Assembly: GCF_000278115.1 (NCBI RefSeq)
Contig: NZ_JH725114.1
Location: 54,533-118,532, forward strand
From: Bartonella sp. DB5-6
GTDB taxonomy: Bacteria; Pseudomonadota; Alphaproteobacteria; Rhizobiales; Rhizobiaceae
Length of the DNA stretch: 64,000 nucleotides
Reading direction: 5' to 3'
The notes under the pieces were generated by a model. It ran no database searches and was not told the origin of the DNA. It saw nothing but the letters and a program-made list of their open reading frames with translations. Shown in pieces: positions 46,700 through 55,977 of the stretch; the first letter of the stretch is position 1, and every line of letters starts with the position of its first letter. A program made the translations under genes and the position numbers.

Positions 46700-48073
46700 T
46701 TAGCTTTTCATTACTCTCAATTCCTCTATTTTTCGATAAAGTGTAGAGCGCCCGATATGAAGACGGCGAGCAGTCTCACTCATATGTCCCTTATAATGTT
46801 TAAGCGCTTGCTCAATAATATCATGTTCCATTTCTGCAAAAGTGCGAACATGCCCATCAGCATTTAAAAATTGTATCGTTTCTTGTTCATGATCTTCTTG
46901 AACATCACTCTCAATGATATTTGGAACACTCATTAATGAGCTTCCCATTAATTGGGGAAAGTCCCGCACAGTTAACAAGGGCCCCTCGCTGAGTAAAATT
47001 GCGCGAAATAGAAAATTCTCAAGTTCACCCCGATTACCAGGCCAATCATACTGCATAAGCAATGAAAGAGCCGACCCTGCTAAACCATGTACATGCGAGC
47101 GCCCTGTTTCCGCAATAATGCGGTCAATTAAACGTTGCGTAAGCTCTGGAAAATCATCCCTCAATTCCCGCAAAGCAGGAACACTAATTGATAATTGGGA
47201 AAGCTGTTCAAACAAACTGCGCGAAAAATAACCTTCTCTAACCAGATCTGAAAGTCGCGACGCTGAAATAGCCATGATACGAAAGAGGGGAGGATTGTTT
47301 TTTGTTACCTTTGCCCTCTCCTGAAGATAACCTGCAAAACGCTTTTGTTGTATGGGTTCGAGCCGATCAACATCACAAAGGCAAAGTGTCCCCTTTTTAA
47401 GAGTAGAAACCAGCGGGAGAAATTTCTTAAACCAGTGGCGATTTTCTTCCTCTGGATCAATGATAGCTGAACATTGGAAGCGAATAAAAGCCCCATCCGA
47501 TAACAAACCCTCATGATGAATAATGCGAGCTAATGTTTCGCGACCAGTTCCAACTTCACCTTCTATCAAAAGATTCTGTAAAGAAGCCGCTGCTTTTCTC
47601 GATTGTTCCAAAACTATCTGCATTGCTCTACTTTTTATGCAGAGATCAGAAAATTGCAAATGATTCTCATTTTTTCGCCGAATATAACGAACCTCACGCT
47701 CCAATGCAGAAATAAGAGAAAGAGTATCCAAAGTGACTCTCAACCGTAGTGGTGTAACTGGATGAATCCAATAATCAATAGCTCCAGCTGTTAAAGCTTT
47801 CTGGAGTAAATCTTGATTCTCTTGTGGTGCTATCACAACAAGAGGAACAGAAACACCAGTAACTCTAATCATTTTAATCAGATCGCCCACACTCAAATCA
47901 CTCATGACTACATCAAGGAGTGCAAGCACAATATTTTTACGTCTGTGTAAAAGATCAATCGTACGGAGACCATTTTCTGCTTCAATGACACGGTAACCAA
48001 AACCTCGGAGCATAGCAGAAAGCTCTATACGTCTTCCATAATCTTCACTCGCAACAAGAATGGGACCAACCAT
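46700..48073 (-). CDS. Degenerate NtrC-family response regulator
   Basis: The 457-residue protein has the NtrC layout: receiver (residues 1-120), AAA+ (about 145-385), Fis-type helix-turn-helix (about 415-455, HYKGHMSETARRLHIGRST). Key residues have drifted. The phospho-acceptor region keeps Asp54 (ALLDVVMSD), but the conserved receiver Lys is His (DYWIHPVTP). Walker A reads GEVGTGRE, with Arg for the catalytic Lys. The sigma54-contacting GAFTGA loop is absent. Walker B reads LCLCDVDRLEP, without the usual DE pair. It probably cannot hydrolyse ATP or activate sigma54 and more likely acts as a simple DNA-binding regulator. Confidence 0.85.
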   Translation of the reverse strand: MVGPILVASEDYGRRIELSAMLRGFGYRVIEAENGLRTIDLLHRRKNIVLALLDVVMSDLSVGDLIKMIRVTGVSVPLVVIAPQENQDLLQKALTAGAIDYWIHPVTPLRLRVTLDTLSLISALEREVRYIRRKNENHLQFSDLCIKSRAMQIVLEQSRKAAASLQNLLIEGEVGTGRETLARIIHHEGLLSDGAFIRFQCSAIIDPEEENRHWFKKFLPLVSTLKKGTLCLCDVDRLEPIQQKRFAGYLQERAKVTKNNPPLFRIMAISASRLSDLVREGYFSRSLFEQLSQLSISVPALRELRDDFPELTQRLIDRIIAETGRSHVHGLAGSALSLLMQYDWPGNRGELENFLFRAILLSEGPLLTVRDFPQLMGSSLMSVPNIIESDVQEDHEQETIQFLNADGHVRTFAEMEHDIIEQALKHYKGHMSETARRLHIGRSTLYRKIEELRVMKS

Positions 48074-48255
48074 AATTTCAACAATCTCCTTTGAGACGAC
48101 TAAGCGGTTTAATGTAAAAATTGTTGTAAGCCATCAAAATATTTCGTCTCTTGTATTTCATCTAAAAATTTTATCAAGCTGCTAATTAAATACAACATTA
48201 AGGCATTTTTTTCCATTTTTTTGCTTTTTCATTGATTTTCATCAAATTTTTCATA

Positions 48256-48285
48256 TTGACTCATGGGGTAATTTAACAATGTTAT
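48256..48285 (+). promoter_or_regulatory. Candidate promoter of the Omp10-like gene
   Basis: TTGACT (48256-48261) and TGTTAT (48280-48285) are spaced by 18 bp, 39 bp before the ATG. A reasonable but not perfect sigma70 match. Confidence 0.4.
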
Positions 48286-48323
48286 AAAAGCTAGAGAGTA
48301 ATAATATAAATAGAGTGAAACAA

Positions 48324-48683
48324 ATGAAACATACTTACCGTATTTTATGCCTTACAATCATCGCTTTAGTATTAAGTGCCTGTGGATTTTCTCAATATTA
48401 TAGCCAAAATATACCGGCTGGAATTGATGGTAAGTGGGTTGATGAAAATGGTATCATTTCTTCTTTCCATGAAGGTATTTTTGAAACACGCGCAGCAGAT
48501 ACAGAAGAAAAACTATCAGAAGGTACATATAATTATGTCAATGCCCAACATATAGAAATTGAAATACGCTCCATTCTCCGTGGGACAATATCTCGGGTAA
48601 GTTGTATAATGTCACGTGAGGCAACACAGCTTTTCTGCACATCACATACAGGATCACAATTTTCTCTTAATAGAAAATTTTAA
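48324..48683 (+). CDS. Omp10-like outer-membrane lipoprotein
   Basis: A small surface lipoprotein of 119 residues. The signal peptide ends in a lipobox (LVLSAC, lipidated Cys at about residue 20). The mature part resembles Brucella Omp10: IPAGIDGKWVDENGIISSFH, GIFETRAADTEEKLSEG and the closing SQFSLNRKF. The ATG at 48324 was preferred over a GTG three codons earlier. It is divergent from the NtrC-like regulator. Confidence 0.85.
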   Translation: MKHTYRILCLTIIALVLSACGFSQYYSQNIPAGIDGKWVDENGIISSFHEGIFETRAADTEEKLSEGTYNYVNAQHIEIEIRSILRGTISRVSCIMSREATQLFCTSHTGSQFSLNRKF

Positions 48684-48944
48684 ATGAAAGCTACAGATTC
48701 TATTAGAAATATGGTGAGCATGTATATAACAGGAGGCAATAATTTTTCCTCCTGAGAGGAATCTTCTCCAAAATACGCAAAACATTGATATAGTCCTCTG
48801 CAAGCAGAATTTTCTACCACCATGGAATGTGTAAAATAACCATCCTTTCTAGGAAACACCAATAAAACTTCTGCGCAACAAAATTTTGTCTTTGTTATTG
48901 TTTAACCTATTTTACTCTAAAATAAAGCTTTATCTGATATGGGC

Positions 48945-49945
48945 CATTTAATTTACGCAGCACCAATGCGCAAAAGATCATGAAAGTGAACAATTCCTAC
49001 CGGTTTTTTATTCTCAACCACGAAAAAAGCACCGATATGGTGCTCATTAATAAAAGCCGTTGCAGCTCCAACGAGTGTATTTGGTTCCACAGTTTTAGGA
49101 TTTTTCGTCATTACCTCATCAACATTAAATTTTGATAAGTTAAAGTGAATGTTGCGTGCAAGGTCACCATCGGTCACAATCCCAATTAATTCACCTTTTT
49201 GATTGACAACGCCAACACAGCCAAAATGTTTTTCAACCAAAATATTCATCGCTTCAGTCATAGTTGCCCCCTGCACAACCAAAGGAAGACGATTACCCTC
49301 ATGCATAATATCACGCACATATTTCAAGCTTGCACCAAGAGAACCGCCAGGATGATAAATTTTGAAATCCGTTGCTGTAAAGCCACGCATTTCTAAAAGA
49401 GCAACAGCTAATGCATCTCCTATCGCCAATTGCATAACAGTTGAAGTTGTAGGAGCAAGCCCGTGGGGACAAGCTTCTTCTATCTTTGGCAACAAAAGTA
49501 CGATATCAGCCTGTCGCCCTAATACAGAGCTCTCACCCGAGGTTATGGCAATAAGCGGTGTGCGAAAACGCGCAGCATGATTGATAATGCCACTTAATTC
49601 CAAAGTTTCACCTGACCATGACAAGGCAAGAATAACATCATCAGAGCCAATCATACCAAGATCACCATGATTGGCTTCCGCAGCGTGAACAAAAAAGGCA
49701 GGTGTCCCTGTCGAAGCCAAGGTTGCCGCAATTTTTGTACCTATATGACCACTCTTACCGAGTCCCGTGATCACCACGTGACCATTAGCATTTCTAATGG
49801 TTTGAACAGCGGCTTCAAAAGAGGAAGAAAGACTTCCAAGAAGAGCTGTTTCAAGGGCTTCAAGACCTTGTTTTTCACTCGCAAGCGTTTTAAGCGCCGA
49901 TGTAATGGCGCCCTGCAAAACTATATGAGAAGACTGTATTATCAT
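48945..49945 (-). CDS. kdsD: Arabinose-5-phosphate isomerase (KpsF/GutQ family)
   Basis: The enzyme interconverts ribulose-5-P and arabinose-5-P, the first step toward Kdo for lipopolysaccharide. The product (about 330 residues, coding end at 48953) has an N-terminal SIS sugar-isomerase domain (ITGLGKSGHIGTKIAATLAS, EANHGDLGMI) and two C-terminal CBS domains (~200-325, VVQGATMTEAMNIL). The start chosen is the ATG at 49945. Confidence 0.9.
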
Positions 49946-49984
49946 AATCAAGTTTGATAGATGAAATGAAACGAGAGATCTATA

Positions 49985-50875
49985 TCATTTTTCAATTTTA
50001 ATAGTTTCTAATAAATTTTTTAATGAAGCAGAAACTTGGCTATGCATATCGGCACGCGCTAAAGAAAATGCAACGTTGGCTTCAATAAAACCAGCTTTAG
50101 AACCACAATCAAAAGTGAGACCCTCTAACTTGAAACCGAAAAAATCCTGTTCCTTTGAAAGCCGTACCATCGCATCTGTCAATTGAATTTCATTTCCTGC
50201 TCCTCGTTCTTGATTTGAGAGAATATTAAAAATTTCTGGTTGCAAAATATAACGTCCATTAATGTACAGATTTGATGGTGCTGTTCCTTTTGTTGGTTTT
50301 TCTACCATCTTTGTGATTTTAAAACCGTGCGCAATCTGCTTTCCTTGTCCAACAATACCATATTTATGGACTTCTTCAGGATCGCACTCCTGAACTGCGA
50401 TAATATTTCCTCCACCAGTTTCCTCATAAAGATTGATCATCTCAGAAAGGCACCTCTTTTTAGATTGTATAAGCATATCCGGTAGTAACAAAGCAAAAGG
50501 CTCATCACCAACTAATTCACGCGCACACCAAAGGGCATGCCCTAGCCCCAAAGGCTGTTGTTGCCTCGTAAAAGAAGTTGACCCTAGTGGAGGCTGTAAA
50601 CTATGTAAATGTTCAAGTTCTTCTATTTTACCGCGTTCAGCAAGAGTTGTATATAACTCAACTTGCGCATCAAAATAATCCTCAATGACTGCTTTATTGC
50701 GTCCAGTAACAAAAATAAAATGTTCAATACCAGCTTCACGCGCCTCATCAACAACATATTGAATAATGGGCTTATCAACAACAGTCAACATTTCTTTAGG
50801 AATTGTTTTTGTTGCAGGAAGAAAACGTGTACCAAGACCAGCAACAGGAAATACTGCTTTCCGGATTTTACGCAC
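49985..50875 (-). CDS. galU: UTP-glucose-1-phosphate uridylyltransferase
   Basis: GalU makes UDP-glucose for envelope glycans. The product has the nucleotide-binding opening [20 protein letters not shown] and ALLLPDMLI. The open frame runs to an ATG at 50899, but a GTG at 50875 has a perfect AGGAGG (50882-50887) six bases upstream and gives the normal N-terminus ([13 protein letters not shown]) and 296 residues. The ATG would place the Shine-Dalgarno inside the coding region. Confidence 0.94.
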   Translation of the reverse strand: MRKIRKAVFPVAGLGTRFLPATKTIPKEMLTVVDKPIIQYVVDEAREAGIEHFIFVTGRNKAVIEDYFDAQVELYTTLAERGKIEELEHLHSLQPPLGSTSFTRQQQPLGLGHALWCARELVGDEPFALLLPDMLIQSKKRCLSEMINLYEETGGGNIIAVQECDPEEVHKYGIVGQGKQIAHGFKITKMVEKPTKGTAPSNLYINGRYILQPEIFNILSNQERGAGNEIQLTDAMVRLSKEQDFFGFKLEGLTFDCGSKAGFIEANVAFSLARADMHSQVSASLKNLLETIKIEK

Positions 50876-51153
50876 TCTTACCCTCCTGCTTCTTCTCATG
50901 AATCGTATAAATTTCTAATTTCATTTAACATATGTTTTTACTAAATGGTAAAAAAGATATATTATTGTTTTAATTGCCATTATAACGGACAAAAAAAGAT
51001 GTAAGAGCATGATGCGTTATTGAGAATATTCCTTCAAAACAAATAATCTGTTTCAACCTTTACTTATGCGCTTGATAACATCATCAATAAAACCAAATAC
51101 AAAAATGAAGTCCTTGCGCACCAAAAGACTTGAATATTGAAGGAGGGTAAAAA

Positions 51154-52410
51154 ATGCAAAAAACAAAATCAAAAACTTTCTCTTCTTTAGAGAAATCAAT
51201 AAGTCGGAAAACTTTTATCATAGGCTTCGCCGTTCTTTCCTTTGCTTTTTTAATGTTTTTTGCATCATTTTTACATGCTGATAGTGGTTTTAAATACTGG
51301 ATTAAAGAGTTTAAAAAAACAGCTCTTGCCAACAACATTTCACCCTCTACGTTTGATATGGCTTTTAAAACTGTTAACGCAATTGATCCAAAAGTTTTAG
51401 AAAGAGCTGCATACCAGCCAGAATTTGTCGATCCTTCATGGAACTATTTCGACAATCGTGTTCATGATATTGCAATTATAGAAGGACAGCGCCAAGCCAA
51501 AAAATGGAAAAAGTGGCTTCTTCAAATTGAAAAACGTTTTGGTGTTGATCATAATATTCTCTTGGCTATTTGGTCAATGGAAAGCAATTATGGAACAATT
51601 TTAGAAAATAAAAGCGTGATGCGTGATATCATTCGCTCACTTGCAACCCTAGCCTACACTGATAAAAAACGTGCAAAATACGCGCATGCGCAACTAATTG
51701 CAGCTATGAAAATTCTCCAAAGTGGTGAAATTACACGTGCGCAACTTACTGGCTCTTGGGCTGGGGCAATGGGACATACGCAATTTATTCCAAGCAGTTA
51801 TCTCACCTATGCCATTGACATAGATGGAGATGGACGGCGTGATATTTGGACCTCTGTTCCAGATGCTCTCGCTACTGCTGCTAATCTTCTCCATATGAAT
51901 GGTTGGCAATCTAACCTTCTTTGGGGAGTAGAAGTTAAATTGCCACAAGGAAAAAATCTTCCCGAGAATTGGTGTTCCTTTGAGAAGTGGGCAAAACTAG
52001 GTGTAAAGCACGCGAATGGGCATCCTCTTCCTGCATCATCTGAACAAGCAATATTGAAATACCCAGATGGACCAAAAGGTCCTATATTCTTAGTAACAAA
52101 AAATTTCTTTGTTCTTAAACGTTATAATAATGCAGATCGCTATGCTTTCGCTGTCGCTCTTCTTGCTAACCGCATTGCCGGACAGCCTAGCTTGGTTCAA
52201 GATTGGCAACGACCATTCCAGCCTCTTACTTTCCATGAGCGTAAAGAGCTGCAATCTCGTTTAACTGCACTTGGCTATTATAAAGGAAAAGTTGATGGCA
52301 AAATCGGTACAGCCTCTCGAAAAGCACTCAAAGCTTTTCAGCTGCGTCATGGCTTAAAGCCAAATGGATATCCAACCCCTGCTGTTCTTTCTATCCTGCG
52401 TAAACAATAA
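51154..52410 (+). CDS. MltB-family lytic murein transglycosylase with peptidoglycan-binding domain
   Basis: Cleaves the glycan strands of peptidoglycan. The 418-residue protein has an N-terminal hydrophobic segment (FIIGFAVLSFAFLMFFASF) as signal or anchor, an MltB-type catalytic domain with Glu in WSMESNYGT and AQLTGSWAGAMGHTQFIPS, and a C-terminal PG_binding_1 domain (about 350-415, LTALGYYKGKVDGKIG). AAGGAGGG precedes the ATG. It is 15 bp ahead of an exported SGNH-like protein. Confidence 0.93.
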   Translation: MQKTKSKTFSSLEKSISRKTFIIGFAVLSFAFLMFFASFLHADSGFKYWIKEFKKTALANNISPSTFDMAFKTVNAIDPKVLERAAYQPEFVDPSWNYFDNRVHDIAIIEGQRQAKKWKKWLLQIEKRFGVDHNILLAIWSMESNYGTILENKSVMRDIIRSLATLAYTDKKRAKYAHAQLIAAMKILQSGEITRAQLTGSWAGAMGHTQFIPSSYLTYAIDIDGDGRRDIWTSVPDALATAANLLHMNGWQSNLLWGVEVKLPQGKNLPENWCSFEKWAKLGVKHANGHPLPASSEQAILKYPDGPKGPIFLVTKNFFVLKRYNNADRYAFAVALLANRIAGQPSLVQDWQRPFQPLTFHERKELQSRLTALGYYKGKVDGKIGTASRKALKAFQLRHGLKPNGYPTPAVLSILRKQ

Positions 52411-52425
52411 TCCGGAGTAAAGTGT

Positions 52426-53487
52426 TTGTCCCATCTCCGCCCGATATACTGGATTTTTCTGCTTTTCTTTCTCTTTACCGTGAATGTCATACAACCATCT
52501 CCAAGTAAAGCAACAAACTTCTTTAAATGGTTGTTGCAACATAACAAACAAGAGCAACAACCACCACAAACTATAGAACAAAAAATATATAAACCACTAA
52601 AAAAAATTGTATTACAAAAACCCGCACAAAAGCGAAAAGAAGAAAATGCAAAACGTGTTCTCGTCATAGGGGACTTTGTCGCTTCTGCTGTTGCCGATGC
52701 ACTCAAAAAGCTTTTTACTGATAATCGCTATATTATCATTATAAATAATACAATGCCAGCTTCTGGCTTAATCCAAACAAATCAGATTTCTTGGAAAAAC
52801 AATATTTCTAAACTCATTAATAAAAACAAACCCGACGCTATTATTATGGTGATAGGTGCAAATGATAATCAACCAATCAAAACGCCTCACGGCATATTCA
52901 GTACGATTCAGCCCGAATGGCTAAACATATACAAACAAAGAATTACCGAAATTGCTGAAATCCTTCATACTTCGGGAAAACCATGGATATGGATGGGGCA
53001 ACCTGCTTTTGGAAATGATAATTTAACACAAAAAATGAAATTTTTTAATGAGCTCTACAAACAAGCAACAGAAATAGCAGGAGGATATTTTGTCGATGTC
53101 TGGAGGGAATTTATTAATGAACAAGGTCAATTTTCTTTTTTAGGCTACGATACAAATGGAAAAATCATTAAATTACGTACTCGTGATGGTATCAATTTTA
53201 CCTCTGAAGGAAAGAGGATACTCGCTTCTTATTTAGAAAAAAAATTAGAGAACATTTTAAATTTTCAAACATTCTCCCGTGAAAATTCACTTTTGATCAA
53301 TAGCAACACTCCAAAGTTTACCCAAGAATCACAGAATATTGAACGCCAATCCCCTATGACTCTCGATGGCATGACGCAACAAAATACCGGCTTACTAGAC
53401 AAAATAGATCAAAGTTTCATAAAGAAATCATGGTTTTTGCCAAATGGTCATCAAAAAGACCGAGCTGATAATTTTTCTTTCCCATGA
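52426..53487 (+). CDS. Exported SGNH-hydrolase-like (DUF459-type) protein
   Basis: A 353-residue protein with an N-terminal hydrophobic signal (YWIFLLFFLFTVNVI) and an SGNH-like fold. Block I reads VLVIGDFVASAVADAL, with Phe where the catalytic Ser of GDS would be. Block III reads VIGANDNQP. Block V reads DGINFTSEG, with Asn where His is expected. The catalytic Ser and His therefore seem to be missing. A low-complexity tail of ~70 residues follows. The start is TTG at 52426 with GGAG eight bases upstream. Its position after the transglycosylase suggests a cell-wall role, possibly as a binding protein. Confidence 0.72.
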   Translation: MSHLRPIYWIFLLFFLFTVNVIQPSPSKATNFFKWLLQHNKQEQQPPQTIEQKIYKPLKKIVLQKPAQKRKEENAKRVLVIGDFVASAVADALKKLFTDNRYIIIINNTMPASGLIQTNQISWKNNISKLINKNKPDAIIMVIGANDNQPIKTPHGIFSTIQPEWLNIYKQRITEIAEILHTSGKPWIWMGQPAFGNDNLTQKMKFFNELYKQATEIAGGYFVDVWREFINEQGQFSFLGYDTNGKIIKLRTRDGINFTSEGKRILASYLEKKLENILNFQTFSRENSLLINSNTPKFTQESQNIERQSPMTLDGMTQQNTGLLDKIDQSFIKKSWFLPNGHQKDRADNFSFP

Positions 53488-53600
53488 TGCCTGTTAAAAA
53501 CAGAAAAACTTAATTTTCTTCACAAATAAAAAAACCTCTGTCCACATGATGATGGGGTAAAAATTTTCATAAATATCAACCGTAGAAAAGTATATAACAA

Positions 53601-53622
53601 CGGTATAGTCTAAACTATACCG
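53601..53622 (-). terminator. Hairpin just after the M3 peptidase stop
   Basis: CGGTATAGT/ACTATACCG, a perfect 9-bp stem with a 4-nt loop, begins 7 bp beyond the peptidase stop on the minus strand. The downstream T-rich stretch is imperfect, so it is only a probable terminator. Confidence 0.5.
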
Positions 53623-53629
53623 CTATAAT

Positions 53630-55654
53630 TTACAGTCCACGTTTTTTAATCATTGCCTCCGATGAAGGTAGCCGTCCCCGAAAAGCTTTATAAAGCTCCT
53701 CTGGATCACAACTGCCTCCAGCAGAGTAAATAAAACGTTTCAACCTATTAGCAAGCTCTAAATTAAAAACGTCACCCGTTTCTTCAAAAGCTTGAAAAGC
53801 ATCAGCATCAAGCACTTCCGACCACATATAAGAATAGTAACCAGCGGCATAACCATCTCCTGAAAATATATGCGTAAAATGCGGAGGACGGTGACGCATA
53901 ATAATTGTGTTAGGCATTTGTAACTTTTCTAATTCTTGACGCTCAAACATTGTTGGATCGGTTATCTTTTCACCTTGATGAAAAGCCATATCTACTAGAG
54001 CTGATGAGGTGAATTCAACTGCAGAAAAGCCAGCATTAAATGTTTGTGCGGATAGAACTTTATCCATCAATGTTTGCGGCATAGGAAGTCCTGTTTTTAT
54101 ATGCGTAGCATAAGATTTTAAGACCTCTGGTACAGTTAACCAATGTTCGTAAAGTTGAGAAGGAAGTTCAACAAAATCTCGAGAAACCGATGTTCCCGCT
54201 ACAGATGGCCATGTTACATCAGAAAGTAAACCATGCAACGCATGTCCAAATTCATGGAAAAGTGTGTGCGCATCATCAAGTGATAAAAGAGCAATCTCTC
54301 CTGCGGGTGGCTTAGCAAAATTACAAACATTATAGATAATAGGCTTTTGTCCGCCATCCAGTTTATGTTGCGACTGCAAACTACTCATCCACGCCCCAGA
54401 CCGTTTTGACGAACGCGCAAAATAATCACCAATAAAATGTCCAAGCAGGCTTCCATCAGATTTTCTTACTTCCCACAAACGTGCATCAGGATGCCAAAGT
54501 GTAACAGCATTTTTTTCTTCAAATGTAATGTCAAAGAGTTTTTCTGCTACTCCAAAAGCCGCTTCAATCATGCGATCAAGCTGAAAATAATATTTAATTT
54601 CAGAGCTATCGAAAGAAAATTTTTCAGCGCGGAGTTTTTCAGCGTAATAACGCCAATCCCAAGCTTCTAAAGTTTCATTGCTTCCATGATTGTTCGCAAA
54701 GTTTTGCAATTCAATCTGTTCGCTAGAAGCCTTAACTCTTGCCCGTTCCCATACAGGTGTAAGCAAATTCATAACCGCATTAACACTTTTGGCCATGGTA
54801 TTATCAAGTTTCAAATCTGCAAAAGATTTATACCCCAATAGTTTAGCCTTCTCATCTCGAAGTGCAACAATCTCTAAAATAATCGCTCGATTATCATTCT
54901 CGTTATTATTTTCACCACGCTTAGACCAAGCTTGGAATGCTATTTCACGCAAATCACGACGATGAGAGAATTTCAAAAAAGGATCAATAACTGAGCGTGC
55001 TAATGTTAAGGCATAAGCTCCTTCATTTCCTTTTTCGCGTGCCATTTCTTTCATTGAAGCAATGAGATCATCAGGCAAACCAGATAAATCTGTTTGTTCT
55101 AAAAATAAAACCCATTCTGCTTCATCTTTTAAGACGTGCTGACCAAAAGTAGCATTTAAAAAAGCAAGTTTTTCATTAATTTCAACAAGTCGTTTCTTAC
55201 CTTTTTCATCAAGTTTTGCACCGTTACAAACAAACTTTTTCCACCATAATTCAAGTACACGCGTCGTTTCACTATCATACATACCTTGCTGCGACTGTTT
55301 ATAAAGCACATCTATTTTTGCAAATATCCGTGTATCCATCATAATTTTTGAAGAATAATGAGAAAGTTTTACAACAAAGTCTTGCTCTAACTGCTGAATC
55401 AATGCGTTACTATGAGTACTTGAGCGCAAGAAGAATATTGAACATACACAATCAAGCGCTTTGCCACAAAGCTCAAAATGTTGCAAAAAATTCTCAAGTG
55501 TTGGTGCTTCTCGCACCGTTGCAATCATTTCTATTTCTTTTTCTGCTTCTTGAAGCGCCTGTTCAAAAGCGGGAGCAAAATCTTCATCATTTATTGACGA
55601 AAAATCAGGAAGCCCTGAAAATCCCCCCCAGTCCAACACTGCTACTTTTGTCAT
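53630..55654 (-). CDS. M3 family oligopeptidase
   Basis: A cytoplasmic zinc metallopeptidase degrading oligopeptides. The 674-residue product has the HExxH zinc motif in TLFHEFGHALHGLLS (~residue 463) with the downstream Glu ligand region SRDFVELPSQLYEHW, as in OpdA/Dcp enzymes. The ATG at 55654 is preceded by GAGAG; a slightly longer frame lacks support. Whether it is the PrlC or Dcp orthologue cannot be decided by eye. Confidence 0.93.
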   Translation of the reverse strand: MTKVAVLDWGGFSGLPDFSSINDEDFAPAFEQALQEAEKEIEMIATVREAPTLENFLQHFELCGKALDCVCSIFFLRSSTHSNALIQQLEQDFVVKLSHYSSKIMMDTRIFAKIDVLYKQSQQGMYDSETTRVLELWWKKFVCNGAKLDEKGKKRLVEINEKLAFLNATFGQHVLKDEAEWVLFLEQTDLSGLPDDLIASMKEMAREKGNEGAYALTLARSVIDPFLKFSHRRDLREIAFQAWSKRGENNNENDNRAIILEIVALRDEKAKLLGYKSFADLKLDNTMAKSVNAVMNLLTPVWERARVKASSEQIELQNFANNHGSNETLEAWDWRYYAEKLRAEKFSFDSSEIKYYFQLDRMIEAAFGVAEKLFDITFEEKNAVTLWHPDARLWEVRKSDGSLLGHFIGDYFARSSKRSGAWMSSLQSQHKLDGGQKPIIYNVCNFAKPPAGEIALLSLDDAHTLFHEFGHALHGLLSDVTWPSVAGTSVSRDFVELPSQLYEHWLTVPEVLKSYATHIKTGLPMPQTLMDKVLSAQTFNAGFSAVEFTSSALVDMAFHQGEKITDPTMFERQELEKLQMPNTIIMRHRPPHFTHIFSGDGYAAGYYSYMWSEVLDADAFQAFEETGDVFNLELANRLKRFIYSAGGSCDPEELYKAFRGRLPSSEAMIKKRGL

Positions 55655-55977
55655 AATACTCTCTGTCTCCAATTATACATTTAAGTGTCACAATTACCTG
55701 TACCATACAAAATAACACACTAAAATCATTTAGTGCTCTTCAAAAGTCCCTTTCAGACCTCTATTTTGGCAGAAAAATAAGAATCCTTACATGTTTGATT
55801 CAGGAAATTGTTTATAACCTGTAATCTGTCATTAACTTTATTTCAAATATTAACAATTAGAAGTATAGTTGGAGGGTGTTTTTTTAAATCTTTCATAACT
55901 TTTGTTTTACCCTATCGTTTTATCCCTATCCATGATCTGAATTTATAATTCTCCAATCCTTCAGAAGGTACTTTATT
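55655..55977. other. Divergent promoter region of M3 peptidase and mgtE
   Basis: 323 bp of AT-rich spacer. It contains a perfect 7-bp inverted repeat with a 4-nt centre (CACTAAA-ATCA-TTTAGTG, 55719-55736), a possible operator. I do not see an M-box magnesium riboswitch. Confidence 0.35.

Noticed and set aside
55655..55977. Magnesium riboswitch upstream of mgtE
   Set aside because: I could not identify M-box-like conserved segments; only a short inverted repeat is visible.
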